Made by a program: the position numbers and the translations under genes. A DNA stretch of 64,000 nt. It comes from Neurospora tetrasperma FGSC 2508 (taxonomy: Eukaryota; Ascomycota; Sordariomycetes; Sordariales; Sordariaceae). The number at the start of each line of letters is the position of its first letter. Position 1 is the stretch's first letter. Shown in pieces: positions 46,747 through 57,195 of this stretch. The stretch spans positions 3,437,921 through 3,501,920 of the forward strand of contig NW_009799103.1 of the NCBI RefSeq assembly GCF_000213175.1, written 5' to 3'. Below the pieces are notes generated by a model. It saw only the letters and a program-made list of their open reading frames with translations, was not told where the DNA came from and ran no database searches.

Positions 46747-47935
46747 ATGTTTTCCAGATCCGTTCGCGCTGTTTCCGGCCGCGTTCTCGCCAACGCCGTC
46801 CGCCCTACCGTCATGCCGGCTGTGCGCCAGATTGCGCCCGCCGTTGCCGTCGTCGCCAAGAGGTCCTACCACGAGAAGGTCCTTGACCGTGAGTATTCCC
46901 ATCGCGGCCACGCATTCGCGCCCTATTCCACCTTGGATATGGCATATCGGCAAACATATACAGATGCTAACATGTCTCAATATCAGACTACTCGCGCCCT
47001 CGCAACGTTGGTACCCTCGACAAGAAGGACAAGTCGGTCGGCGAAGGCCTCGTCGGCGCCCCCGCCTGCGGTGATGTCATGCGTCTTCACATCAAGGTCG
47101 ACCCCGAGACTGGAGTCATCAGCGACGTCAAGTTCAAGACCTTCGGCTGCGGCTCTGCCATGTGAGTACTGTCTCTTTTCCCTGATAGACACGGATGCTT
47201 CGGGAAGCCATGGGGACCAAGAAAAAGTGTCCGAAGCCACCGGCGATACGAAACCGATACCACGCAACGACCCAATGAAACGCGAGCGACGACAAAATAG
47301 TTTCATCGATATATAATTGCAACCACGACACTTCGGTTCAACATAAGCAGGGAGGATAAGCAGAGAGATGCGACATCTGAAAGTTGAAACCTCCAAGCCG
47401 TTACACCCCAGGTTTCGGCGCTGCCTGGATGTCCGTACGAATAAGCGATATATTCTTTTTTTTTCAAACACCTTCGACAAATGGAGAGCGATATCAAGAG
47501 CTACTCAGATCCACTACCTACGATTCCACAAAAAGACAACAGCTCGACCATTGGCTTCCCAAGGCTTCAGTGTCACCACAACGTTCTAAGCTCAGCTTAC
47601 TAATTCCCTCCAGTGCCTCTTCCAGCTACGTCACCGAGCTCGTCCGCGGCATGACCCTCGAGCAAGCCTCCAAGGTTAAGAACACGGAGATTGCCAAGGA
47701 ACTCGTAAGTCTAGACCTGTTCTCTGTACCATGCTCCTATGCCTCCCGTGCACTATGAACTAACCGTGTCACCCAACACCCACAGTGCCTCCCCCCTGTC
47801 AAGTTGCACTGCAGCATGCTTGCCGAGGATGCCATCAAGGCCGCCATCAAGGACTACCGCACCAAGAACCCCCACGCCATGCCCACCAACCTCGCTGGCA
47901 CCGGCGCCAAGTTCGAGACTGCCCAGGCCGCCTAA
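46747..47935 (+). CDS. isu1: Mitochondrial iron-sulfur cluster scaffold ISU1/IscU
   Basis: Scaffold on which [2Fe-2S] clusters are built from Nfs1 sulfur and frataxin-delivered iron in the mitochondrial matrix. 185 residues in four exons: 46747-46888, 46987-47161, 47614-47704 and 47786-47935. Residues 1-40 form an Arg/Ala-rich mitochondrial targeting sequence. YHEKVLDHYSRPRNVG opens the IscU domain. Cluster-ligand cysteines are Cys75 (APACGDVM), Cys102 (FGCGSAIASS) and Cys145 (LHCSML). LPPVK at 138-142 is the Hsp70 (Ssq1) recognition motif. Exons 1 and 2 join inside the His48 codon. The second intron is 452 nt, several times longer than any other intron in the window. Confidence 0.97.
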
Positions 47936-48595
47936 ATTGGTCATCTACTGACATGCTAGCTTGGGAGGATCATAATGGGGCGTGTATGTGGAAGAAAGCT
48001 AAAAGTGGATTTTGCACAAAGAGCCGCAAACCTTGAAAAGGTCGGCCATGCATGCGTCGTGGGGTTTGTTGTCTCTTGTTTCTCATGGCGGGGGTTCTTG
48101 AAGGGATTATCATATCATCCATTAGCGGAGTCTTTCGGAGTTTTGGATTGTTTTTGGTGGGTAGTTCTATTCTTGTTGTCGTTGTTGTTGTTGTTTGTTC
48201 AACACCACAACCACTTTTTTGGACTGGTTTGTTGTTGGTTGCGTTGTCATAACAGAGAAAAGCAAGCTCGTTCTCCTTTCTAAATCTTTCATCCTGTTAT
48301 GCCGCAACCTCATTGTCCCCATTTGTATGTTTATCACGACGACTTATGCATATGGTATAATGACAACATACAATGCACCCACACCACTGAGATTGTTATG
48401 GGCTTTGAAACCATTGTAGTCATTATTTCTTCTTTAGTTTGATCGAAGTATCCATCGACTACTAGCTCATCCCGGTGTCTCGTTCGTCAACGATATAAGG
48501 CACTTCTCTCCCCAGTCCTTCCTCAGCACAAGTCACTCTACTACTACTTCGATAATTCACACAACCAGCACGTATTCACCCTTCCAACAAGAATC
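47936..48595. other. Intergenic region between ISU1 and the acidic protein
   Basis: ISU1 3' flank, T/G-rich around 48100-48250 (TTGTTGTTG repeats), followed by the C/A-rich leader of the next gene. No gene seen. Confidence 0.5.
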
Positions 48596-49858
48596 ATGGA
48601 AACAGACCCCGACTCCAACGTCTCCGCCCTCCACTCCCAGCCCTCAAGCGACATGGCAGACGACCAGCTCGACATTGAGTCCACCCTTCGCTCTTCCCAG
48701 CTTAAAATCAAAGAGCTGAGAAGAGAGCTCGACGCGGTCGACATTGTCATCGACAAGTTAGTTACGAGCTATACTGCCCTAAATAAGGCGTGGTCTGAAG
48801 TTGATCAGAAGGCGGGTGTGACGAGGGTGCGAGAGTCGATGGAAAAGGATGGGGAAGAAGGTGGACATGAGCAGGAGGGGAGCGAAGAAGGTAGAGATGA
48901 GGCAGAAAGAAAGGAGGAGGGGGAAGACGGAGGCGATGACGACAAAAAACGCAAAAGAAAAGATTCCAGTGAAACAGAAGATCCTACGACTACAAGAAGT
49001 AGAAGAAGTTCGAACAGTTCTTCTCCTCCTATAGACGTGTCGGAAGCTACACTCGATGCAGTAGCGAGGATCTTGCCGCTGCCACTACCGCAGTTAGAAG
49101 AAGACAGTAAAAATAATTTGGAGGATGGGGATATGACTGAAGCTGCCACTGGAGGTGGGGGAGGAGGCAGCAGTACGAGTCATCAACAACAACAGAAAGG
49201 AAATAGAAAGAAAATCCACATGGACAAGAGAGAGGTGAAAAGGGTTAGGACTGTTAGTCCTGAATCTGGATCGGGGTCGGGATTGGGATCTGGATCTGAA
49301 TTGGGATCGGTGATGAAGAGCATTGAGGGGGATGAGGTTGATGGGAGTCAAGAGAGGGATGGTCAAAGTCTGGACAGCGAGGGGGGATATGAACAAGAAG
49401 AATTGCCCGACAATGGGGGGGAAGTCAACCTTCGAAAGGACTTGCAAGTCAATGTTGTATTTCTGGAGCAACAGTTCAAGAGGTATGAGGAGGATACATA
49501 CAAAAGGTTGGAGATGTATAAGGGCGATATGAAGAGGAGAGTCGAAACGTTGGAGAACGACATGAATGAGAGGGTCGAGAAGCTGGAGAGGGTTGTACAC
49601 AAGAGCATCGAGAAGTTGGAGAATTGGATGAGTTGGAACGAATGGGTCGGGGAAACGATTACTTATGGGGGAGATGATACAGATGATGAAGATGAAGAGG
49701 AGGAGGACAGTGAGGAGGACAGTGAGGACGATGAAGATACTGAAGAGCACGACGACGACGATGACGATGACGATAACGATGATAATGACGACAACTACAA
49801 CGGAAACCTACCTTCGCCGCCAGACGATCACACCCTGACAAATTCGGCTAACCATTGA
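48596..49858 (+). CDS. Acidic coiled-coil hypothetical protein
   Basis: 420 residues, single exon, not recognised. Residues about 28-70 (TLRSSQLKIKELRRELDAVDIVIDKLVTSY) and about 285-350 (LEQQFKRYEEDTYKRLEMY... ERVEKLERVVHKSIEKLENW) have heptad-like spacing and would form coiled coils. Between them lie Glu/Lys-rich runs, a basic patch DKKRKRKDSS that could be a nuclear localisation signal, a Gly run, a Gln run and Gly/Ser repeats. The C-terminal tail is almost pure Asp/Glu/Asn. Codon choice at the ends is normal, but much of the middle is simple-sequence DNA, so the gene probably evolves quickly. Confidence 0.65.
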   Translation: METDPDSNVSALHSQPSSDMADDQLDIESTLRSSQLKIKELRRELDAVDIVIDKLVTSYTALNKAWSEVDQKAGVTRVRESMEKDGEEGGHEQEGSEEGRDEAERKEEGEDGGDDDKKRKRKDSSETEDPTTTRSRRSSNSSSPPIDVSEATLDAVARILPLPLPQLEEDSKNNLEDGDMTEAATGGGGGGSSTSHQQQQKGNRKKIHMDKREVKRVRTVSPESGSGSGLGSGSELGSVMKSIEGDEVDGSQERDGQSLDSEGGYEQEELPDNGGEVNLRKDLQVNVVFLEQQFKRYEEDTYKRLEMYKGDMKRRVETLENDMNERVEKLERVVHKSIEKLENWMSWNEWVGETITYGGDDTDDEDEEEEDSEEDSEDDEDTEEHDDDDDDDDNDDNDDNYNGNLPSPPDDHTLTNSANH

Positions 49859-51297
49859 TCTGGAGATGACCCTGGTGATGGGTAACGTCCCGGATTGACA
49901 TTGCAGATAACTCTTATCAACAGTATTGAGGTGGGAGGAACAGACATGGAGCATAAGCTCAGCTTTGAGCTGCCTGAAATTGATGAGGTGTTGGACGATA
50001 AGGCTGTCAAAGGAGAGGTAGTCAAGAAGAGAGGCTAGGTCAGGAATCAGGGTGACAGACGGAGGAGACCGTTTCGAAAGAAACCGTCAAAACTGATGCT
50101 TCTATTTATGAGGAAGATATGGAAAGCGATAAGCACGAGGGCAGCTGGTAGAGTAAGGGACATAGTTTGAAAAGAACACTGGCAACAGATATACGAACGG
50201 ATGATGCCTCCAGGACTCCCTCATGGGTCAGGAAGGCCGAGTAAAGGAAGATGTCGCAGGCATTTGACCGTTTGCAGCACCATATGACAGATTTTCGAAA
50301 TGTTTCACAATAGAACACATGTTACCTGCCAAACAAAGTTCCGTTTAGTTCTTGTGGCTTATAATCACAAAGTGTCTTGAGATACCATTGAGTGTGCACC
50401 TACACTATGTGTGTGTAGAGGGGCAGTAGTTCACAAAGCAGGAAACCGATCTGCAGGCTCAGCAGGCAAGCAAGTGTGGGATGTCAAAGTTGGAATACCC
50501 GACTTGATAGGCTGAAAGCCCGGAAAGGTTAATTCATTCTGCACCTTCAGAACCCGGAATTCGAATCGGAAAAAAAAAAAAAAAAAAAAAAAGGAAACAT
50601 ATGGAATGTAGCCAAAAATATAGAGACCAATGCCATTTAATGTCTTGTGTGACATCGCTCGGTGGCTGTTCGCAACAAAAGGTTAGAGGTAACGAGATGA
50701 CAACATCCTAGAAGACTTTGGAATGTGTTTGGTGAACATATCAAGGTCTGATGACCACGTGTCGTTCTGTGAGATTCTGATGAATCGAAAAGAGTCCAAC
50801 CTCTCAATAGCTATTGTACGAGGTTGTCGTCGGTTCAAAACGCCGAAAGTAACAATCGGCGTCTGTGATGTCCCGAACACCGCGTTAAACTAGGGGGCGG
50901 CGTTACCATTTCTCCACAATCTTCGACGCTATAACGGCCCAAAGCTTATTTCCACCTTCAACATTTGTCAGCTAGCGAAAGGAGGCTCCATAGCCCATTA
51001 TGTAAGCTTATACGCTGCGTGGGGGGGTACAAGCTGGGAGGGAGTACACCATGTACCTCCTATCACCGAGTCGGTGTTTCCAGGGGCAGTTTCGAGTGCT
51101 GCAGAAGCTACCTCGGTATGGTTATGCAGAGAGGACAGGTATCGAGATGCATCCAGTACCTCAAACACCGAAACTCATCGGGTATAAAGTCCAAAGACCA
51201 TCCTCGTTGTGCATTGCTTGATTTGTTTCCGTAGACATCTTCCACTCATCTTCATCTCAAAGCATCAAAACAGACACCTACCATCACATTCATCACA
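49859..51297. other. Intergenic region upstream of the GST gene
   Basis: No gene supported. Contains a 23-base poly-A tract at 50570-50592. Confidence 0.5.
50570..50592. repeat. Poly(A) tract, 23 bases
   Basis: Uninterrupted run of A in intergenic DNA. No flanking duplication or other retroposon sign was noted. Confidence 0.95.
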
Positions 51298-52008
51298 ATG
51301 GCGGACTCCTCTTCCCTCAAGCCCATCAAGGTCTACGGCCACACCGGCCCCAACCCGCCCAAGGTGATCATGGTCCTTGCCGAGCTCGGCATTCCCTATG
51401 ACCTGGACAACATCCAAATCTCCCAGGCCAAGAGCCCCGAGTTCGTCAAGAACGTCAACCCCAACGGCCGCCTGCCCGCCATCCAGGACCCCAACACGGA
51501 CCTCACCCTCTGGGAGTCCGGTGCGATCCTCGAGTACCTGACCGAGAAGTACGACAAGGAGCTCAAGCTCAGCTTCACCCCTGGCACCAACGACTTCTAC
51601 CTCGCCCGCCAGTGGCTCTACTTCCAGACCACGGGCCAGGGCCCCTACTACGGCCAGGTCGCGTGGTTCAAGAGATACCACCCGGAGCCGGTGCCCAGCG
51701 CCGTTGAGAGATATGTCAAGGAGCTGAACCGCGTGTCGAGCGTGATGGAGGACCACTTGCAGACGCAGAAGGAGAAGTACGGCACCGAGGAGCCGTGGTT
51801 TGTGGGCAACAAGTTCAGCTATGTCGACATTGCGTTTGCGCCGTGGCAGCACATTGTCGGCGTGATGCTGACCAAGGAGGAGTATGACGAGGACAAGTAC
51901 CCGTTGATTCACGCCTGGTTGGAGAGGTTGAGGGCGAGGAAGCCCATCAAGGAGGCTTTGGATAACATGATTCCTGCTGGTGGCGCTCCTCCTAAGCAGA
52001 ACGAGTAA
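51298..52008 (+). CDS. Glutathione S-transferase, Ure2p/GstA-like
   Basis: 236 residues, single exon. Cytosolic glutathione S-transferase that conjugates glutathione to electrophiles; it belongs to the fungal Ure2p-like class. The N-terminal thioredoxin-fold domain shows IKVYGHTGPNPPKVIMVLAELG (residues about 9-30), the NPNGRLPAI cis-Pro loop and the LWESGAILEYL glutathione-binding Glu-Ser pair. The C-terminal all-helical domain includes ARQWLYFQTTGQGPYYGQVAWF, characteristic of this class, and PWFVGNKFSYVDIAFAPW. It has no prion-like N-terminal extension as yeast Ure2p has, so an enzymatic role is more likely than a nitrogen-regulatory one. Confidence 0.93.
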   Translation: MADSSSLKPIKVYGHTGPNPPKVIMVLAELGIPYDLDNIQISQAKSPEFVKNVNPNGRLPAIQDPNTDLTLWESGAILEYLTEKYDKELKLSFTPGTNDFYLARQWLYFQTTGQGPYYGQVAWFKRYHPEPVPSAVERYVKELNRVSSVMEDHLQTQKEKYGTEEPWFVGNKFSYVDIAFAPWQHIVGVMLTKEEYDEDKYPLIHAWLERLRARKPIKEALDNMIPAGGAPPKQNE

Positions 52009-52774
52009 GGAAGGGCTTGGACTCGACGAATAACTAGAGAGGATAATGTATTTTTACAAGTGTGTCTGAGCGAAGCCTGCTGGATAGTATATTCTAGACT
52101 GCTGGGTCAAAATGGTATGAATTTTTTTCAAAATCGAGTAGCTGTCGGATCTGTGATGCTTGGGTTGCGAGAACTACCTCTAAAGTTGAACGACTTCCTT
52201 GTTCTGTTATGGTCAGTTGTGGTGGGGTCAAGCTTCATGCATGAGATCTTGTACAACCAAGCTGCGCTCGGGGATCCTGTCGCATGATACATGTCGGTTC
52301 GAGTAGGCAAGACTTTATGGTATCAAGGTTTTAGCATCCGACCAAGTGACTTTGAATCTCAATATGGAGAGTTGATGAAGAGAGAGGTGGTGATGTTGCA
52401 ACTTTTGGTGTTGATGACAACATTTACCTCTACACCACCGCACCAAGACTAGCCCAGGTACCTAGCTGAGCTAGCCTACTGTAAGTTGCCTGCCGGGACC
52501 CTCTTGTAGTGGTAGAAGCTTGGGCCTTGGCACTGCCCCTCCAAAAGTCCACGCCAAGTCCACTGTTTGGATTCTGGAGCTCCCTGACAACGGACAAACG
52601 CCCCAAAGTAAACAATCCCACCAGCCATTCCCGGTCCATCTTCCTGTCATCACCAACTCCAGATTTCAATTGCAAACCCGTCAATCTTCGACACAGTCAC
52701 GGCCGCCCCAACTGTCAGAACCAATTATTCCTCATCCTCAATTCACATACCAACTAGACCAAGCAACCGTCGCA
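52009..52774. other. Intergenic region between GST and MAD2
   Basis: GST 3' flank and MAD2 promoter/leader. No additional gene seen. Confidence 0.55.
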
Positions 52775-53707
52775 ATGTCTTCCAAGGCCCCCGAAAAGGA
52801 AAAAGACAAGGACAAGTCCAAGGTGCACCGGCTGTCGCTCAAGGGAAGCGCAAAGCTCGTTGCCGAGTTTGTAAGTTCTGCGCAGCTCCCTGAATCGTCT
52901 GTCGATGCGATTGCATAACTAACAATAGCCCAATCATGACAGTTTCAATACTCCATTCATACCATTCTGTATGCCAATCATGCCGTTCCCTTTCCCGTTC
53001 GACCTCCAAGCGCTGTCGACTAACCCGTCGCAACCAGTTTCCAACGAGGCGTCTACCCGGCCGAAGACTTCACCACCGTCAAGAAGTATGGTCTAAACAT
53101 GCTCGTCTCCGCCGATGACCAGGTCCGCGCATACATCAAGAAGATCATGTCTCAGCTGGACAAGTGGATGGTGGGCGGCAAGATCTCCAAGCTGGTCATT
53201 GTCATTACCGACAAGGACACGGGCGAGCACGTCGAGAGGTGGCAGTTTGACGTCAGTAATCTCCCTTCCCCTCCTTCTGACTATACTCCGCTAACATTGA
53301 GTCTGTAGGTACAAATATTCTCCAAAGCCGCCCAATCCAAGACCAAATACCAAGCCGCTTCCTCTACCACCGACGACAACCAAAATCAATCTCCCAACGA
53401 AAACGCGGCCACTTCCACCACCGCCTCAACTCCCGCACCTCCACTCGACAAGACCGAAGCCGAGATCCAAGCCGAGATCGCCGCCATCTTCCGCCAGATT
53501 ACGGCATCCGTCACTTTCCTGCCCCAGCTCAGCGGCGACTGCACCTTCAACGTGCTGGTCTACGCCGACGCCGACAGCGACGTGCCTGTCGAGTGGGGCG
53601 ACAGCGACGCCAAGGAGATTGTTAACGGCGAGCGCGTACAGCTAAGGGGGTTCAGCACGACGAACCACCGGGTTGATACGCTAGTTAGCTATCGCCTGGC
53701 GGATTAA
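52775..53707 (+). CDS. mad2: Spindle assembly checkpoint protein MAD2 (HORMA domain)
   Basis: Checkpoint protein that binds Cdc20 at unattached kinetochores and delays anaphase. About 244 residues in four exons: 52775-52870, 52943-52968, 53038-53251 and 53309-53707. Exon 2 is a 26-nt micro-exon encoding FQYSIHTIL; both flanking introns have good sites and the frame is kept. HORMA-domain landmarks: LKGSAKLVAEF, FQRGVYPAEDFTTVKKYGLNMLVS, YIKKIMSQLDKWMVGGKISKLVIVI, and the C-terminal safety-belt segment EIVNGERVQLRGFSTTNHRVDTLVSYRLAD. Between WQFDVQIFSKAAQSK and the ITASVTFLP strand is a low-complexity insert of about 50 residues (Ser/Thr/Asn/Gln-rich, then an AEIQAEIAAIF helix) that makes it longer than animal MAD2. 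Confidence 0.95.
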
Positions 53708-54879
53708 GGGGAGTTTGAGTGCCTGATGAGGGACAGTAACGAATAATGTGTATTTTGGCGTTTTGAACTTGGAGTGGGATATGGATGGATGGGTAGGTAT
53801 TTGCACATATCGCTTTTACATATGGATTGGCACTTTGCTGGCGTGGGCGTTTTTGCGGATAGGCGTTGGAGGGATGCAGGGTACGATATCAGGGATTAAT
53901 TCACTGTTGTTCACTTATTCTTTTTCGACCCCCTTTGGTGTCTGCTAAGGGCTATTGAAGGTCTTGAGATGTTGTACACCAAGTCGTCGAACTCTGAGAA
54001 CATGAGATCAAGCGAAACCATAATGGTATGTTCAGTCATTCATTAATCCAATCCACAGTATGTACACTAACCGTTACCATTACTCATATCAACTAAGTAA
54101 TTGTCTAGATGCTGTTATTCCGCCTGTCCTAAAGCCCGTTTTTCGACACCAATTCAGTCTTATTGTTTAGAGCTGGGCAACAGCAGCAAGGACGAGAGGG
54201 TTTGCATTTCTGTTTCGCAATGGGATGGGATGGGCTTGGGATGAGCGGTAAAAACACTGATACCTGGACCTGGACCTGATCTATAGGGAAAGGGTTCGAG
54301 CAGTGCTGAGGGCATCTCGAAATGAGTGCCTTGTGCTTAACGTAGAGGTATCTTGGAGCTCAAGCATACTCGCTTTCAACCCTAACCCTCTGTATCGCCA
54401 GGTAATTACGACTCGGGGCTGACATCAAACCATGCAATTACCAAGACCCACTTTGAATCTTCAATCCCCGACACTACCAGCACGCAACGCCCAAAGAAAC
54501 CCAGACCGATAAAATCCCTAAACTCGATACGTATAAGCAAATACGGCGGTACCTCCTATTCTTGAATAGCAAAGAAAAAATGCTTCTTGTATCATGTTGC
54601 GCTGTTTCTTTTGATTGTTCACAAGGAGCCCTGATGGAAATAAGTGGACCCGCAGGGATCGGACGGGGCCGGGGTCAGTGACAGGGCTTATCGATAAGGA
54701 AATTTTCCCAGCCGGCGCAGGTCTGGCGATAACAGAGCGGCACCCTTTTGGCCTCCTTCGCGACCCTTCCCTTCCCTTGAACCCTTTTCTCTTTAGCGAG
54801 TGTTGTGTTTCCGACAGTCGCCCATCCATCACCTTTCGCCAATCGCTTTCTGTGCGAGTGCGATTCCAATTCTACCACC
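53708..54879. other. Intergenic region upstream of dbp-3
   Basis: No gene supported. Two telomere-like units (AACCCTAACCCT) at 54378-54389 are too few to be meaningful. The last 100 bp are the dbp-3 leader. Confidence 0.5.
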
Positions 54880-56847
54880 ATGTCTTCCACCAAGAAGCAC
54901 TCCCGGAGCGAGGGCGAGGAGAAGGATGCCCGTCTCGCCAAGAAGGTCAAGACCGACGAGACCCCCGTCGACGGCGAGGTGAAGAAGGAGAAGAAGGACA
55001 AGAAGGAAAAGAAAGACAAGAAGGAGAAGAAGGATAAGAAGTCCAAGAAGGAAAAGAAGGACCAGGACCAATCACCAGCCACCGAGTCCACCGAGGATGT
55101 CTCCATGCCCGATGCCGCCGCCGAGCCCGTAGCCGACAAGAAGGAGAAGAAGGAAAAGAAGGACAAGAAGGAGAAAAAGGATAAGAAGGAGAAGAAGGCC
55201 AAGAAGTCTGACGAGTCTACGACCGAGGAGTCAACCAGCGCTTCCAAGACCACCACCAACGGCACCACCACTCCCGCCGCCTCTACCAACGGCGCCTACA
55301 CCTACAAGCAGGCCGACGCCCTCAGCGCTCTCCCCGAGTCCGAGATTGAGACCTTCCTCAAGGAGAAGGAGATTGTCATCAAGGATCCTTCCTCCAGCAA
55401 CCTCCGCCCCATCATGAACTTCTCCCAGCTCCCTCAGTCCAACCTCATCTCCAAGAACCCCTTCGCAGCCTACACGAACCCGACCCCCATCCAGGCCGCT
55501 TCCTGGCCCTTCTCGCTCTCCGGCCGCGACGTCATTGGTATCGCCGAGACCGGTTCCGGCAAGACCATGGCCTTCTCCCTGCCCTGCGTCGAGTCGCTGG
55601 CCTCGCGCCCCAAGCCCAAGTTCAACAGCCGCGACCGCACCGCCCACCCCCGCGCCGTCATCGTCTCGCCCACCCGCGAACTCGCCATGCAGACCCACGC
55701 CGCCCTTTCCGGCCTCGCCTCCCTGGTCGGTCTGTCGGCCGTGTGCATCTTTGGTGGCTCCGACAAGAACGAGCAGCGCAACCTCCTCTACAAGAACAAC
55801 GGTGTCGACATCATCACCGCCACCCCCGGCCGTCTCAAGGATTTCTTGTCCGAGGGCTCCATCTCGCTGGCCAACGTCAGCTTCGCCGTGCTCGACGAGG
55901 CTGACCGCATGCTCGACCGCGGTTTCTCCGAGGACATCAAACTTATTCTGAGCGGATGCCCGCCCAAGGAGCAGCGCCAGACGCTCATGTTCACGGCCAC
56001 TTGGCCCCTGGACATCCAGAAGCTCGCCGAAAGCTACATGATCAACCCCGCCCAGGTCACCATCGGCCACAGGACACGTGCCGGTGGCGATGGTGAGGGT
56101 AACGGAAACATCGAGCTGCAGGCCAACAGCCGTATCGAGCAGAAGGTTGAGGTTGTCGACCCCCGCGGCAAGGAGTTCAGGTTGTACGAGCTCCTTAAGG
56201 AGGCTCAGAAGGGCAGCCAGAAGGACGACAGGATATTGGTTTTCTGCCTGTACAAGAAGGAGGCCGTTCGCGTTGAACAGTTCCTTTCTCGCAAGGGCAT
56301 CAAGGTGGCTAGCATTCACGGTGACTTGAGGCAGGATCAGCGCACGCGCAGTTTGGAGGCGTTCAAGTCTGGTACTACTACCGTGTTGGTTGCCACTGAT
56401 GTTGCTGCCCGTGGTCTGGATATCCCCGAGGTCAAGCTCGTCATCAACGTTACTGTGAGTCGAACCGTGCACACCTTACTCCCGTCAATAGCCAAGTGCT
56501 AACAAATTTTCAGTTCCCCTTGACCATCGAGGACTACGTCCACCGTATCGGTCGTACTGGCCGTGCCGGCAAGCTGGGCAAGGCCATTACTCTCTTTACC
56601 GAGCACGACAAGGCCCACTCCGGATCGTGAGTTTCTATTCTTTCTTTCTGCCTCTAATATTTCCCCATGCTGACCACAATTTCTCTCTTCCAGCCTCGTC
56701 AACATCCTCAGAGCCGCCAAGCAGCCTGTACCCGAGGAGCTCCTCAAGTTCGGCACCACCGTTAAGAAGAAGGCCCACGACGCTTATGGCTCTTTCTACA
56801 AGGACATTGACCCGAACAAGAAGGCGACCAAGATCACGTTCGATTAA
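54880..56847 (+). CDS. dbp-3: ATP-dependent RNA helicase DBP-3 (DEAD-box)
   Basis: Nucleolar DEAD-box helicase needed for 60S ribosomal subunit assembly and pre-rRNA (A3) processing in yeast. About 613 residues in three exons: 54880-56454, 56514-56626 and 56694-56847. The start at 54880 has good context (CACCATGTC) and gives the known Lys-rich N terminus; an upstream in-frame ATG exists at 54805. Residues 34-110 carry two blocks of KKEKKDKK repeats. The helicase core has motif I AETGSGKT (222-229), Ia PTRELA (264-269), DEAD (339-342), TAT in place of SAT (372-374, FTATW, as in the family), ARGLD and HRIGRTGR (in exon 2). The first intron falls right after LVINVT, and [14 protein letters not shown] resumes in the next exon. 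Convergent with RFT1. Confidence 0.97.
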
Positions 56848-57195
56848 AGGAGGGAGGATGAAGATGATGTAGATACCACCACCATGCCACATGTTGTGTA
56901 AACATTGGAGCCATTTCTGTTATTCTTTCGGAACAAAAATTTCATTGGGCGTCTTTTTTTTCGATCTCTGTCTGGTCTATCTCCCTATGTAGTGTTTTCT
57001 CAGGACTATTGTTGTTGTCTCTTATCCTGAAGGGCGCGATACCCGCTCAACAAAAACTCTCTTTCGGCGATGGCCCTGTCGTTTATCGTCGTGTTAGCTT
57101 TATATATATTCAAAATAGATGACTGACAAATGATCGAATCGAACTAAAGCATGTGAACTTTCACCTCAGAATAAACGGAAAAGAAAAGGGAATAC
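56848..57195. other. Convergent 3' region between dbp-3 and rft-1
   Basis: 3' flanks of two convergent genes. It may include a short last exon of rft-1: a GTGAGT donor lies in frame at 57202-57197 and short reading to a stop is possible from acceptors near 57139 or 57124. Confidence 0.45.

Noticed and set aside
54378-54389. Interstitial telomere repeat
   Set aside because: Only two units (AACCCTAACCCT), easily expected by chance.
54805-54879. Upstream in-frame start for DBP-3
   Set aside because: The ATG at 54880 has better context (CACCATG) and gives the family's N terminus; the extra 25 residues are not family-like.
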